A DNA stretch of 64,000 nucleotides, from contig CAZRGV010000001.1 in assembly GCA_964599655.1 (NCBI GenBank), positions 122,189 to 186,188 of the forward strand. Reading direction: 5' to 3'. Positions 34,960-41,983 of the stretch are shown here, piece by piece. A program made the translations under genes and the position numbers. This DNA is from CAZRGV01 sp964599655 (GTDB taxonomy: Bacteria; Planctomycetota; Planctomycetia; Isosphaerales; Isosphaeraceae). The notes beneath the pieces were generated by a model that saw nothing but the letters and a program-made list of their open reading frames with translations, did no database searches and was not told the DNA's origin. Numbering within the stretch: the first letter of the stretch is position 1; every line of letters begins with the position of its first letter.

Positions 34960-36114
34960 ATGGACGCTGTTCCTGCGGCCCACCTCTCGGCAGACGCTGA
35001 TGCCGACTCCTCCATGAAATCCGGGGCCGCCTACCCCTTCATCTCGCTCATCAAGTGGACGGGTTCCAAACGCCGCCAAGCCGCCGGGATTGTCTCACGC
35101 TTCCCCGCCCAAATCGCCACCTATCACGAGCCCTTCCTCGGCGGCGGCTCGGTCCTCGGGCGTCTCCTCGACAGCGGCGTCCGGGTCGGCCGTTACGAGT
35201 GCGGCGACGCCTATGCCCCCCTGATCGCCGTCTGGAAGCTCGTCAAGGACGATCCAGACCGGCTGGTCGCCGGGTACGCCCGGCTGTGGTCGGAGGCGGG
35301 GGCGCACGGGCGGGGCCTCTACTACGAGGTCCGTAGGTCGTTCAACCGAACCGGCTGCCCGGTCGAGTTCTTCTACCTCCTCCGAACCTGCCGGGTCGGC
35401 CACGTCCGCATCAACACGAAGGGGGAGTTCACCAGCGCCCACGACCGGGGTCGGACCGGCGTCCACCCGGACCGGCTCCGTCCGGTCCTGGAAGCATGGC
35501 ACCGCAAGCTCGTCGCCGCCGATGTCCGCTTCTCCGTGCGGGACTACCGTGAGGTCGCCACGGGGCCGGGGGACCTGCTCTACCTCGACCCGCCGTACCG
35601 GACGCAGTATCGCTACTACGGACGCATCGACTTCGGCGAGTTCTTCGACTGGCTCGACTCCCAGAGGGGCGGCTACCTCCTGTCGCTCAACGGCCACGTC
35701 GGGGACGAGGACCGCACCGTGGCCGTCCCCGTCCGCCTGTACGACGAGCATCTCCTGGTTCAGGCCGGGGACATCCCGTTCTACCGGCTAAACGGGAGGT
35801 CCACCGCTCCAGTCACAGATAGCCTTTACATCCGGCGGGGCGAAGGATGGGTGACTCATCGAGCCGCCCAGGTTCCGGTCGACGCCGATCGTAAGACGAC
35901 CGGACCACTGCGGCGGGTCCGCCCCCACGGCGACGGGATGTCAGCGGCGATCCGCTCGCTGCTCGACGCCGACCCGGAGATCAAGCCCGCCGAGGTCAAG
36001 CGGCGGCTGGCCGGTCGGGGCATGGCCGTGACTTCCACCCTCTTCCGGGTCGTGAGGCTGAACTGGCGGCGGTCGAACGGCCTCCCGGCGGAGGGACCGA
36101 CGGATCGAGGCTGA
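34960..36114 (+). CDS. D12-class (Dam-like) N6-adenine DNA methyltransferase with C-terminal helical extension
   Basis: An alpha-class methyltransferase of about 384 aa. SLIKWTGSKRRQAAGIVSRF is the N-terminal K-W-x-G-x-K/R-R motif and YHEPFLGGGSVLGRLLDS is the SAM-binding FxGGG motif I. LLYLDPPYRTQYRYYGRIDF holds the catalytic DPPY, and GYLLSLNGHVGDEDR follows. RTCRVGHVRINTKGEFTSAH is the part usually contacting DNA. After about residue 320 there is a short added domain (SAAIRSLLDADPEIKPAEVK, RRLAGRGMAVTSTLFRVVRL), a helical module seen in other planctomycete proteins. The exact start is unsure: ATG 34960 or ATG 35014. It is the first gene right of the attachment site and has no cognate endonuclease next to it. 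Confidence 0.87.
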   Translation: MDAVPAAHLSADADADSSMKSGAAYPFISLIKWTGSKRRQAAGIVSRFPAQIATYHEPFLGGGSVLGRLLDSGVRVGRYECGDAYAPLIAVWKLVKDDPDRLVAGYARLWSEAGAHGRGLYYEVRRSFNRTGCPVEFFYLLRTCRVGHVRINTKGEFTSAHDRGRTGVHPDRLRPVLEAWHRKLVAADVRFSVRDYREVATGPGDLLYLDPPYRTQYRYYGRIDFGEFFDWLDSQRGGYLLSLNGHVGDEDRTVAVPVRLYDEHLLVQAGDIPFYRLNGRSTAPVTDSLYIRRGEGWVTHRAAQVPVDADRKTTGPLRRVRPHGDGMSAAIRSLLDADPEIKPAEVKRRLAGRGMAVTSTLFRVVRLNWRRSNGLPAEGPTDRG

Positions 36115-36414
36115 TCCGCAAATCGGTGTCCCGGATGGTCCCGGACTGATCGTTTGTCCGGCGCTAAAGAAGTGCCGGTGACACCGAAGCTGCACGTGCC
36201 CCCCAAGAGGGCCACCTCGATCGTGGGGTAGTGCCGATCAAGGTGCGCCCGGCCCGACACCGACGTTCGGGCCGTCGGTCAGGCCGTCCGTTCGACACGT
36301 GGTCCAGAGGGGAGGCCGAGCGGCCCTGACACCACGGGGGCGGTATGAGAGGAACGGGCCGTCACGGTGTGCTGTTCCGGGATCACGCAGCAACCAGGAC
36401 GGAAGGGGCTTGTC

Positions 36415-36636
36415 ATGACGACGATTTGGGTTGCTGCGGAGGGGTTGGTCGCTCGCCTCCCGGCCGGGAGGCGAGCGGCCAAGCACGTGCCCGAGCGAGC
36501 GGGCGTTGGCTCCCGGACTCGAAGGCGAGCACCGGGCGAGGTCGCCGGGGCATCACGACCGAAGACTCCTGACACCGCCGTGGTGACGGCGGGAGGAATC
36601 GAGGGGGTGTCTCGGGAGGTCGAGGAGGGATGGTGA
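36415..36636 (+). CDS. Doubtful small ORF
   Basis: A 73-codon frame beginning MTTIWVAAEG with GGAAGGGG upstream. The start MTT(I/M) and its position relative to the flanking CTGACACC motifs mirror the gene at 38220. However, the body is Arg/Gly/Ala-rich and contains a 28-bp perfect palindrome and one CTGACACC copy, so it may be a decayed or non-coding version. No family recognised. Confidence 0.22.
   Translation: MTTIWVAAEGLVARLPAGRRAAKHVPERAGVGSRTRRRAPGEVAGASRPKTPDTAVVTAGGIEGVSREVEEGW
36450..36477. repeat. 28-bp perfect palindrome
   Basis: The half-site CGCTCGCCTCCCGG is followed directly by its exact reverse complement. As RNA it would form a 12-bp stem with a four-base loop. No T-run follows. 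It may be an operator, a cruciform site or part of a structured RNA. Confidence 0.75.
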
Positions 36637-36736
36637 GGGTGAGTGCGGTTCGAGGTCGCTCGAAGCCGGTCGCCTGGTGCGGGCCGCAACCTCCGCCTGG
36701 GTCGGCATCAACAGACCCGCCCGATACCCGCCCCGG

Positions 36737-36845
36737 CTGACACCAATCCGCCGATCGTCAGACCTGACCGGCGACGTGACGGATTGTTGTCACCGCCGCC
36801 CAGACGGGCATGGTCTCCTACGTACTTTACCGGGGAGAGTAAGAG
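36737..36845 (+). promoter_or_regulatory. Structured leader element, copy 1
   Basis: This leader begins with CTGACACCAATCCGCC. A GTCA-GACC-TGAC hairpin (36757-36768) and a GCCC-AGAC-GGGC hairpin followed by ATGGTCTCC come next, and the leader ends at the ribosome site of the gene at 36846. The same order of parts occurs at 38825-39009. Confidence 0.55.
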
Positions 36846-37718
36846 ATGCTGAACGAGACGAGCGTCGAGCAGGAGTCGGTGGCACTGGCGTCGGGCATTT
36901 ACTTCCGGGTAGTCGAGGACGACTTCGGCGACTCAGGCGAACCCTGGTTGGTGGATTGCCTGATCCAGACCTGCGACGAGGCGGACTTCGCCGACTTCGC
37001 CGAGGCCCTCGACGAATGCCTCCAGCGCATCCAGGAGCGGATCGACTCCCTGGAGGACTCCGAGGGCGACGAGGGATACCTCGACAAGCTCCGGGAGAAG
37101 CTCGGGGACACGTCCGAGGCGATCGGCGGCGACTGGGACGACTACGAGATGTGCATCTCGCAGCCGCCCGTGCGGGGACCGAGCGAGTCCGATTGGTTCA
37201 CGCTCACGACCGTGGAGGGAAGAGAAGCGGCTCGACGGCTGCTCGAATGCGGTCACCAGTACGAGGACTGCGAAGTCCAGGCCATCGAGAGGTACGAGCG
37301 GCTGGCCGCCGTCGGCGGGGGCGGCCCGAAGGTCAAGGAGAAGGTGTTCAAGCCCCGGCCCCGCCCGCCGATCACCTACGCCAAGGTCAAGGTCTCCCCC
37401 GCCTTCCTGGGGACGCTCCCCCCGTCCCTGATCCGTGGCCTGCTCACACGGCACCGAGACCAGTGGTGCGACGAGGAGGCGGGCCCGTATCGGCCGCTCC
37501 ACGAGGCGTTCACCACGAGGTCGAGGGGCCCCCATCCGGGTGCGGAGTTCGTCGTCACGACGGGCTTCGACGGCGACCGGGACATCTGCACGTTCGCCAC
37601 GGTGGTCCCCCGGCGGTCCCTCAGCCCGGACCTCAACCGACTCATGGACGAGGCGTCGGAGTTCTTCACGTGGGACGAGGAAGCCTTGCGGGGAGGCCAG
37701 GACACGTCATCCAACTGA
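36846..37718 (+). CDS. Hypothetical acidic protein of the mobile region
   Basis: A 290-aa protein with GGGGAGAG upstream of its ATG. The N-terminal 120 residues are very acidic (FRVVEDDFGDSGEPW, DEADFADFAEALDECLQRIQ), with a helical, coiled-coil-like stretch IQERIDSLEDSEGDEGYLDK. A basic, proline-rich linker follows (KVKEKVFKPRPRPPITYAKV), then a C-terminal globular part (FVVTTGFDGDRDICTFATVV). No signal peptide, membrane helix or family signature is seen. It is preceded by a structured leader and followed by a strong hairpin at 37745, so it looks like a single-gene unit. Confidence 0.6.
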   Translation: MLNETSVEQESVALASGIYFRVVEDDFGDSGEPWLVDCLIQTCDEADFADFAEALDECLQRIQERIDSLEDSEGDEGYLDKLREKLGDTSEAIGGDWDDYEMCISQPPVRGPSESDWFTLTTVEGREAARRLLECGHQYEDCEVQAIERYERLAAVGGGGPKVKEKVFKPRPRPPITYAKVKVSPAFLGTLPPSLIRGLLTRHRDQWCDEEAGPYRPLHEAFTTRSRGPHPGAEFVVTTGFDGDRDICTFATVVPRRSLSPDLNRLMDEASEFFTWDEEALRGGQDTSSN

Positions 37719-37744
37719 CTACTTCTGCCACGAAAACTCTCTCG

Positions 37745-37773
37745 GAGGGATCGGGAGACGGGCCCGATCCCTC
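37745..37773 (+). terminator. Stem-loop after the gene at 36846
   Basis: GAGGGATCGGG and CCCGATCCCTC form a perfect 11-bp stem with a seven-base loop 27 bases after the stop codon. The T-run is lacking, but the position fits transcription termination. Confidence 0.65.
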
Positions 37774-38219
37774 TCGTCAAGTTGCGCCACAGGCCCAAGC
37801 CGGGGCGGTGGGGAATGCTCGCCGCTCGTACCGGGTGGCGCTGGACGTTCTCCAGGGAGATCGTGCAGAGCATCGAGGCCGATCCCTTGGGCGGGTTGCC
37901 GGATGACTACCCAGGACGGTCGATCGGCGGAACGTGGGGAAGGTCTCTGGGCCGGATGTGGACGCCTGTTCGGCGCTAAGGATCGACCCTGACACCACAG
38001 CCAGCGGCGTTCCCGCAGTTTGGATAACCGGGCCGATGGGGTCGCTCTCGGACGCCGTGTGACGAGACAGGGGCGAGAAGCCGGATCGTCTGCGGGACCG
38101 GCACGGCGGGACCGAGTACGAAGCGCCTGACACCAGAATAGGCGGCAGGAGCCGATCGTTCCGGCCGGCCGTCCATTCCGGCACCGTCCGGCTTCCATAG
38201 GTGATGGAGGGGGTAAGCG
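37774..38219. other. Non-coding leader stretch with two CTGACACC copies
   Basis: No convincing gene. It holds the CTGACACC copies at 37989 and 38127, 138 bases apart, and a GGAGGGGG ribosome site for the gene at 38220. Confidence 0.5.
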
Positions 38220-38658
38220 ATGACGACGATGATCTCGACAGTCGGACACCCTCTGGTTGACGCCTCGACCTGGCAGACCGGGGGGATGGGCCTCGGTGAC
38301 GAGCCGATCGCTCGGGAGCCGGAGACGTTCCTCTGCCAGCGTGCGGGCGAGGAGCGGGGGTGGGAGACGGTCGATCGGTTCGTGTACGACAACTTCGNNN
38401 NNNNNNNNNNNNNNNNNNNNNNTACACTCTTTCCCTACACGACGCTCTCGGATCGCCGTGAAAGGTGCCCAGGCTGAGATGCACGGGCGGTTCGATGGGA
38501 CCGATTTCGCCCTGCTAATGCGGGCCATCTCGCCCTGGTTGAGGGGCATGGCGAACCACGGCGAGGTCGCCCCGAAGCCCGAATACATCCGCATGAACGT
38601 CGGAGGCAGGCGGTTCGTTTACGAACTCGCCACGGGGACCATGTTCAGGGCCACCTGA
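38220..38658 (+). CDS. Hypothetical protein interrupted by assembly gap and adapter sequence
   Basis: The N-terminal part starts at ATG 38220 with GGAGGGGG upstream and reads MTTMISTVGHPLVDASTWQT up to RFVYDNF. It is followed by 25 N and Illumina adapter bases. The C-terminal part resumes after the adapter in a different frame (AEMHGRFDGTDFALLMRAIS, PWLRGMANHGEVAPKPEYIR, YELATGTMFRAT) and ends at 38658, where the TGA stop is part of a CTGACACC copy. The real protein is probably 140-160 aa. No family recognised. The break is an assembly fault, not a true mutation. Confidence 0.5.
38398..38448. other. Assembly gap (25 N) followed by Illumina adapter contamination
   Basis: N occupies 38398-38422. 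Bases 38423-38448 begin TACACTCTTTCCCTACACGA and continue CGCTCT, the Illumina read-1 adapter/primer, with no biological meaning. Its reverse translation gives the familiar artefact ERRVGKEC. Sequence just right of it may be misjoined by a few bases. Confidence 0.97.
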
Positions 38659-38824
38659 CACCGTTCCGGGCGAGGCCGACGGATGGTTTCGGCGGGGCGA
38701 GAACCTATCCGGCCAGGATTTAGGAACGAGCATAAGTTGCGATTTCTTTCCGCATCATATCTGCAGAGAGACCATAAACCGCCCCTTGCCCCCGATCGGG
38801 GCTGAAGCTCGACCCCCGCCGTCT

Positions 38825-39009
38825 CTGACACCAATACGCCGCATGACAGACCTGTCCGGCGACAAGCCGGATGTGTCTCGCCGACAGCAAGATCGACGAT
38901 CAGGGCCGCCCGATGGGGCGGCCTTTTTCGTCGGACGGACCAGGACCAGGGTCGCCCGAGCGGGCGTGGTCTCCGTTCGTCGTCCGCACCAAGCCGAACG
39001 GAGGTCGCT
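38825..39009 (+). promoter_or_regulatory. Structured leader element, copy 2, with internal terminator
   Basis: It begins CTGACACCAATACGCC. A GACA-GACC-TGTC hairpin (38845-38856) sits at the same distance as in copy 1, then TCCGGC-GACAA-GCCGGA. An intrinsic terminator at 38903-38928, a CGCCC-GAG-CGGGCG hairpin with TGGTCTCC, and the ribosome site AACGGAGG of the next gene follow. The layout suggests an attenuator or a short terminated RNA. Confidence 0.55.
38903..38928 (+). terminator. Intrinsic terminator inside a leader
   Basis: GGCCGCC and GGCGGCC with a six-base loop are followed directly by five T. It lies 82 bases before a start codon, so it would end a transcript of about 100 nt beginning near the CTGACACC copy at 38825. 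Confidence 0.75.
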
Positions 39010-40019
39010 ATGCCGATCGACATGAGCCTGTTCTTCCCGAGGCAGAAGTTGTGGCCCTCGATCAAGTGGCTCGGCCGCCACGAATGGCTGAATGTCGTCC
39101 CCCTTCCGGGCTTCACGTCCCGGATGGATTTCTCCACCCGCATCCTGCGAGACCCGGAGGCCCTCCGTCACAGCGAACTCCTGGAATCGCTGCTCGTGAC
39201 CAGCGGCAAGCTGTCCCGGAAGGAGCGGGGGGATTTCATCACGTCGGTCTACCTCGGGTCGAGGGCCTTCGCCATCGGGCCGAAGGTCTTCGCCCCCGCA
39301 CTGGACACCTGCGTGGCGTTGGAGCACGTGGACCTGAACTTCCCGTGGGATGAGTTCCGCCTGCCCTACCCGAGCCTCATCGTCGAGTACCCGAAAGCCT
39401 GGGCGGTCCGCATGGTTCAAGCCTACGGACTCCGCCATACGCCCGTCGCTGCCATGATCGGCGAGGTCGGGCCCGATCAGGTCCACGTCTGGGTCCGCCA
39501 CGCCGGGAGGGGCGAGTTGCACGGGGTCCTGACCAACCGGCCCGAGTACCTGACGGTCGAGGACATCATGGCGGCGCACGAGGAATACGGACGCCGCACG
39601 GCGGCCCCGGCGGGCGCACAGCCTGTCTCTCAGGGGGAGAAGGTCCTCAAGCGGGTCACGGTCAACCTGGCCGTCCTGCTCTCGCACTGCGGGACGAAGG
39701 AACTCGGATGGGCCGATCCCGAGGGGCGGGCCCGCCACGAGCGGAAGCGGGGGCGGCGGGGAGAGACCCTCGCCCTGGGCGACCTGATGCGTGTCGGCCC
39801 CACCGAGCCGATCAAGGTCTTCACGACCACCCGCCTCCGTGACGGTGCCGGCGGGCCCCACGGGACACACGGCTCGCCCCGGCCGCACTGGCAGCGGGGA
39901 CACTGGCGAANNNNNNNNNNNNNNNNNNNNNNNNNNNNNNNNNNNNNNNNNNNNNNNNNNNNNNNGGGGACGGGGACGACCTCGACCCGAGCGACCTCCC
40001 GGTGCGGTACGAGGAGTGA
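39010..40019 (+). CDS. Hypothetical protein of phage/plasmid type, interrupted by an assembly gap
   Basis: About 336 aa. The ATG has AACGGAGG eight bases upstream. The protein has no signal peptide. The first 220 residues look globular (LWPSIKWLGRHEWLNVVPLP, VALEHVDLNFPWDEFRLPYP, VEYPKAWAVRMVQAYGL). The late segment HGSPRPHWQRGHWR resembles a short SPRPHWRRGH-like motif recurring near the C-terminus of mobile-element proteins of unknown function. Fifty-five N at 39911-39965 follow; after the gap the reading frame DGDDLDPSDLPVRYEE ends at 40019. Function unknown. Confidence 0.65.
39911..39965. other. Assembly gap (55 N)
   Basis: Fifty-five unknown bases near the end of the gene at 39010. The frame that makes sense after the gap differs from the one before it, so the true gap length is not 55 modulo 3. 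Confidence 0.99.
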
Positions 40020-40195
40020 CCGGCCTCGCCCGCACGCTGCGCCGCTGGCCGGCTCCCGCCATGACGGGGCACCGCCCACCTGAACGCCCGACCGGCGCAA
40101 AAACTCGCCTGACACCACCCCCACCGCAGGTGAAGCCGGCCGGCGTCGTGCCGGCCCGATGTCGATCGCAATCCCAGCTTCGAGGAGTACCAGTC

Positions 40196-40618
40196 ATGAA
40201 GAGGAAGAAGCCCCGCCGCCTGTTCCGCAAGCCCAACTCCGACCGGACGAAGCCCGTCGGGCCCCCCGGCTTCATCCGGGGCCAGCATTGGGACATCTAT
40301 CGGGAGGCGACCGACTGGAAGGTCTACATGAACCCGAGCCTGGGCGTCTACCACATCAAGGAGTCGCTGATCGACGAGTTCAGGAGGCAGGCACGAAGCG
40401 CCCCGGAGCTGAAGTCGCTCGACGTGATGGACCTGATGGGGGCCATCGCCGATCTGGCCCGAGGCCACCTGGCCCGCCTCACCGGGATCATCCGGGCGGG
40501 CAGCGAGATCGCCGCCTCGGAGGGGATGGTCGAGTCGCCCGTCCGGCTCACCTTCTACGTTGTGATGCAGGGGGACCGGACCGTGTTCGTCACCGACGAC
40601 GAGCCGCTCTACCGGTGA
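40196..40618 (+). CDS. Hypothetical protein of the mobile region
   Basis: A 140-aa protein; CGAGGAG lies about nine bases before ATG 40196. It has a basic N-terminus (MKRKKPRRLFRKPNSDRTKP), then VYMNPSLGVYHIKESLIDEF, a helical segment VMDLMGAIADLARGHLARLT and a C-terminal beta part VRLTFYVVMQGDRTVFVTDD. No known motif, signal peptide or membrane helix. It follows a CTGACACC copy at 40109 like its neighbours. Confidence 0.6.
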   Translation: MKRKKPRRLFRKPNSDRTKPVGPPGFIRGQHWDIYREATDWKVYMNPSLGVYHIKESLIDEFRRQARSAPELKSLDVMDLMGAIADLARGHLARLTGIIRAGSEIAASEGMVESPVRLTFYVVMQGDRTVFVTDDEPLYR

Positions 40619-40732
40619 CGGTGCCGCCGTGCCCGGCGAAGACGACCTGTTGATCCTAGTTGCGAGCTGCGACCACGACGCTGGCCCCGGCCGACAAGGC
40701 ACGCCCGGCGTCGTCCACAGAACGATCGACGT

Positions 40733-40759
40733 GAAGCCGCCAACCAGGGCGGCTTCTTT
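40733..40759 (+). terminator. Intrinsic terminator
   Basis: GAAGCCGCC and GGCGGCTTC form a 9-bp stem with a six-base loop, followed by TTT. It ends the transcript of the gene at 40196. The flanks GATCGACG before it and TTTCGTCGGACG after it are shared with the terminator at 38903. Confidence 0.75.
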
Positions 40760-40855
40760 CGTCGGACGACCGCCGAACGGAGCCGTCCCGGAGAGTTGGA
40801 AGCCGACGACGAGCCGCCACCAGCGACGGGAGGCAGATCGGCCGTGAAGCGAACG

Positions 40856-40911
40856 AGCCCCGCCGACGGTCACCTCCCCGGCTTGTGCGGGGCGTGATGT
40901 TCGGCGGGGCT
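40856..40911 (+). promoter_or_regulatory. Nested stem-loop in the leader of the methyltransferase gene
   Basis: AGCCCCGCCGA and TCGGCGGGGCT form an 11-bp outer stem. Inside it, CCCCG and CGGGG form a second stem. The structure ends about 50 bases before the start at 40964, so it may act in the leader of that mRNA or end upstream transcription. Confidence 0.55.
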
Positions 40912-40963
40912 ACTTACGGATGAACTGCACCTCATAACACGTGACAAATCCTGGAGGGTGTCC

Positions 40964-41788
40964 ATGAAGAAGAGCGACCGGACCAAGGGCATCGACGGGG
41001 AGTTGCCCCCCAACAGCGTCACCGAAGGGGACTGCAACGACCTGATCCCCAGGCTGCCGGACGGGCGGATCAACCTCGGGCTGACCAGCCCCGCTTATGC
41101 CATGCAGCGGCGCCGGTTCTACCCGTCGATCCCCGAGGAGCAGTACCCGTCCTTCACAGTCCGCTGGATGGCCCGGCTCTGGGACAAGCTGGCCGACGAC
41201 GGCTCCGTGCTCCTGGTCCTCGACCCTCACGTCCGCCGGGGGGTCGTCTCCGACTACGTGGCCAGGACCGTGGCCGCCCTGCGTTCGTTCGGCTGGAAGG
41301 AGCACCGACCCCTCGTCTGGTTCAAGCCGGGGATCATCCCGCAGGGGCGCAAGGGCTGGCCCCGCCACTCCTACGAGTCGATCGTCTGGCTGAGCAAGTC
41401 GGAGAACCCGTTCTGCAACCCGAAGGCGATCGGCAGGCCCTCGAAGCGGCTGGCGATCGGCCGGAACCGGTGGTCGGAGTGGACCTCTGGGACGTCAGGC
41501 GTCAAGGAGGGGGTCGCACGAGTCCCCGACGTATTCATCGCCCACTCCGGCCGGGAGGACGCTCGCTGGCCGCACCCGGCGAAGTTCCCCGTGAGCCTCG
41601 CCGAGCAACTGATCGGGACGTTCTGCCCGAGCCAGGGGACGGTGCTGGACTGCTTCGCCGGGAGCGGGACCACGCTGTACGCCGCCAAGAAGCTCAACCG
41701 GAGCTATTACGGCTTCGATCGGATGCCCGAGTATTGTCGGATGGCCCGGCGTCGCCTGTCCACGCTGGACGGGTCGATCGTCGGGTAG
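40964..41788 (+). CDS. Beta-class DNA methyltransferase (SPPY-like, N4-cytosine or N6-adenine)
   Basis: A 274-aa DNA methyltransferase. The catalytic motif IV reads LTSPAY, a variant of TSPPY, as in N4-cytosine enzymes, and sits near residue 40 after VTEGDCNDLIPRLPDGRINL. The SAM-binding motif I is C-terminal: GTVLDCFAGSGTTLYAAKKL, followed by YYGFDRMPEYCRMARRRL. This order (IV before I) defines the beta class. PRHSYESIVWLSKSENPFCN and PHPAKFPVSLAEQLIGTFCP are other family blocks. CTGGAGG precedes the ATG at 40964. No restriction enzyme is next to it, so it may be an orphan that protects the element or regulates genes. Confidence 0.88.
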   Translation: MKKSDRTKGIDGELPPNSVTEGDCNDLIPRLPDGRINLGLTSPAYAMQRRRFYPSIPEEQYPSFTVRWMARLWDKLADDGSVLLVLDPHVRRGVVSDYVARTVAALRSFGWKEHRPLVWFKPGIIPQGRKGWPRHSYESIVWLSKSENPFCNPKAIGRPSKRLAIGRNRWSEWTSGTSGVKEGVARVPDVFIAHSGREDARWPHPAKFPVSLAEQLIGTFCPSQGTVLDCFAGSGTTLYAAKKLNRSYYGFDRMPEYCRMARRRLSTLDGSIVG

Positions 41789-41983
41789 TCGTCCTCACCA
41801 CAAGGCGGCCCCGTACCCGCCCCATCCCCGGTCAAACCCCACCACCGATCCCAACCTGTTGAGCCAGAGGGGGCGAAACCCCAACCCACACAGGTGGCGC
41901 CTCGGCGTGAGGCGCTCCACCCGGTCTTCTATTGCCTTTACTTCTACTACAAATGTCATTGAAAGCGTGGAAAGAGGTGCCCA

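Larger units (their letters stand above)
36178..40116 (+). repeat. Nine copies of a CTGACACC intergenic motif
   Basis: Copies lie at 36178 (GTGACACC variant), 36326, 36569, 36737, 37989, 38127, 38655, 38825 and 40109, all on the plus strand. Most are followed by A or G and none sits deep inside a confident gene; the copy at 38655 overlaps the stop codon of the gene ending at 38658. Spacing repeats: 148, 243, 168, 1252 bases, then 138, 528, 170, 1284. Three copies (36178, 37989, 40109) share an upstream CGGCGCTAA or CGGCGCAAA. I did not see the motif elsewhere in the window. Function unknown. Confidence 0.8.

Noticed and set aside
36178..40116. CRISPR array
   Set aside because: Only eight bases are shared and spacing ranges from 138 to 1284 bases, with genes in between. 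No spacer-repeat pattern.
36178..40116. Classical integron cassette array
   Set aside because: No integron integrase is present and the gaps lack the paired attC arms (RYYYAAC/GTTRRRY). A different cassette system stays possible.
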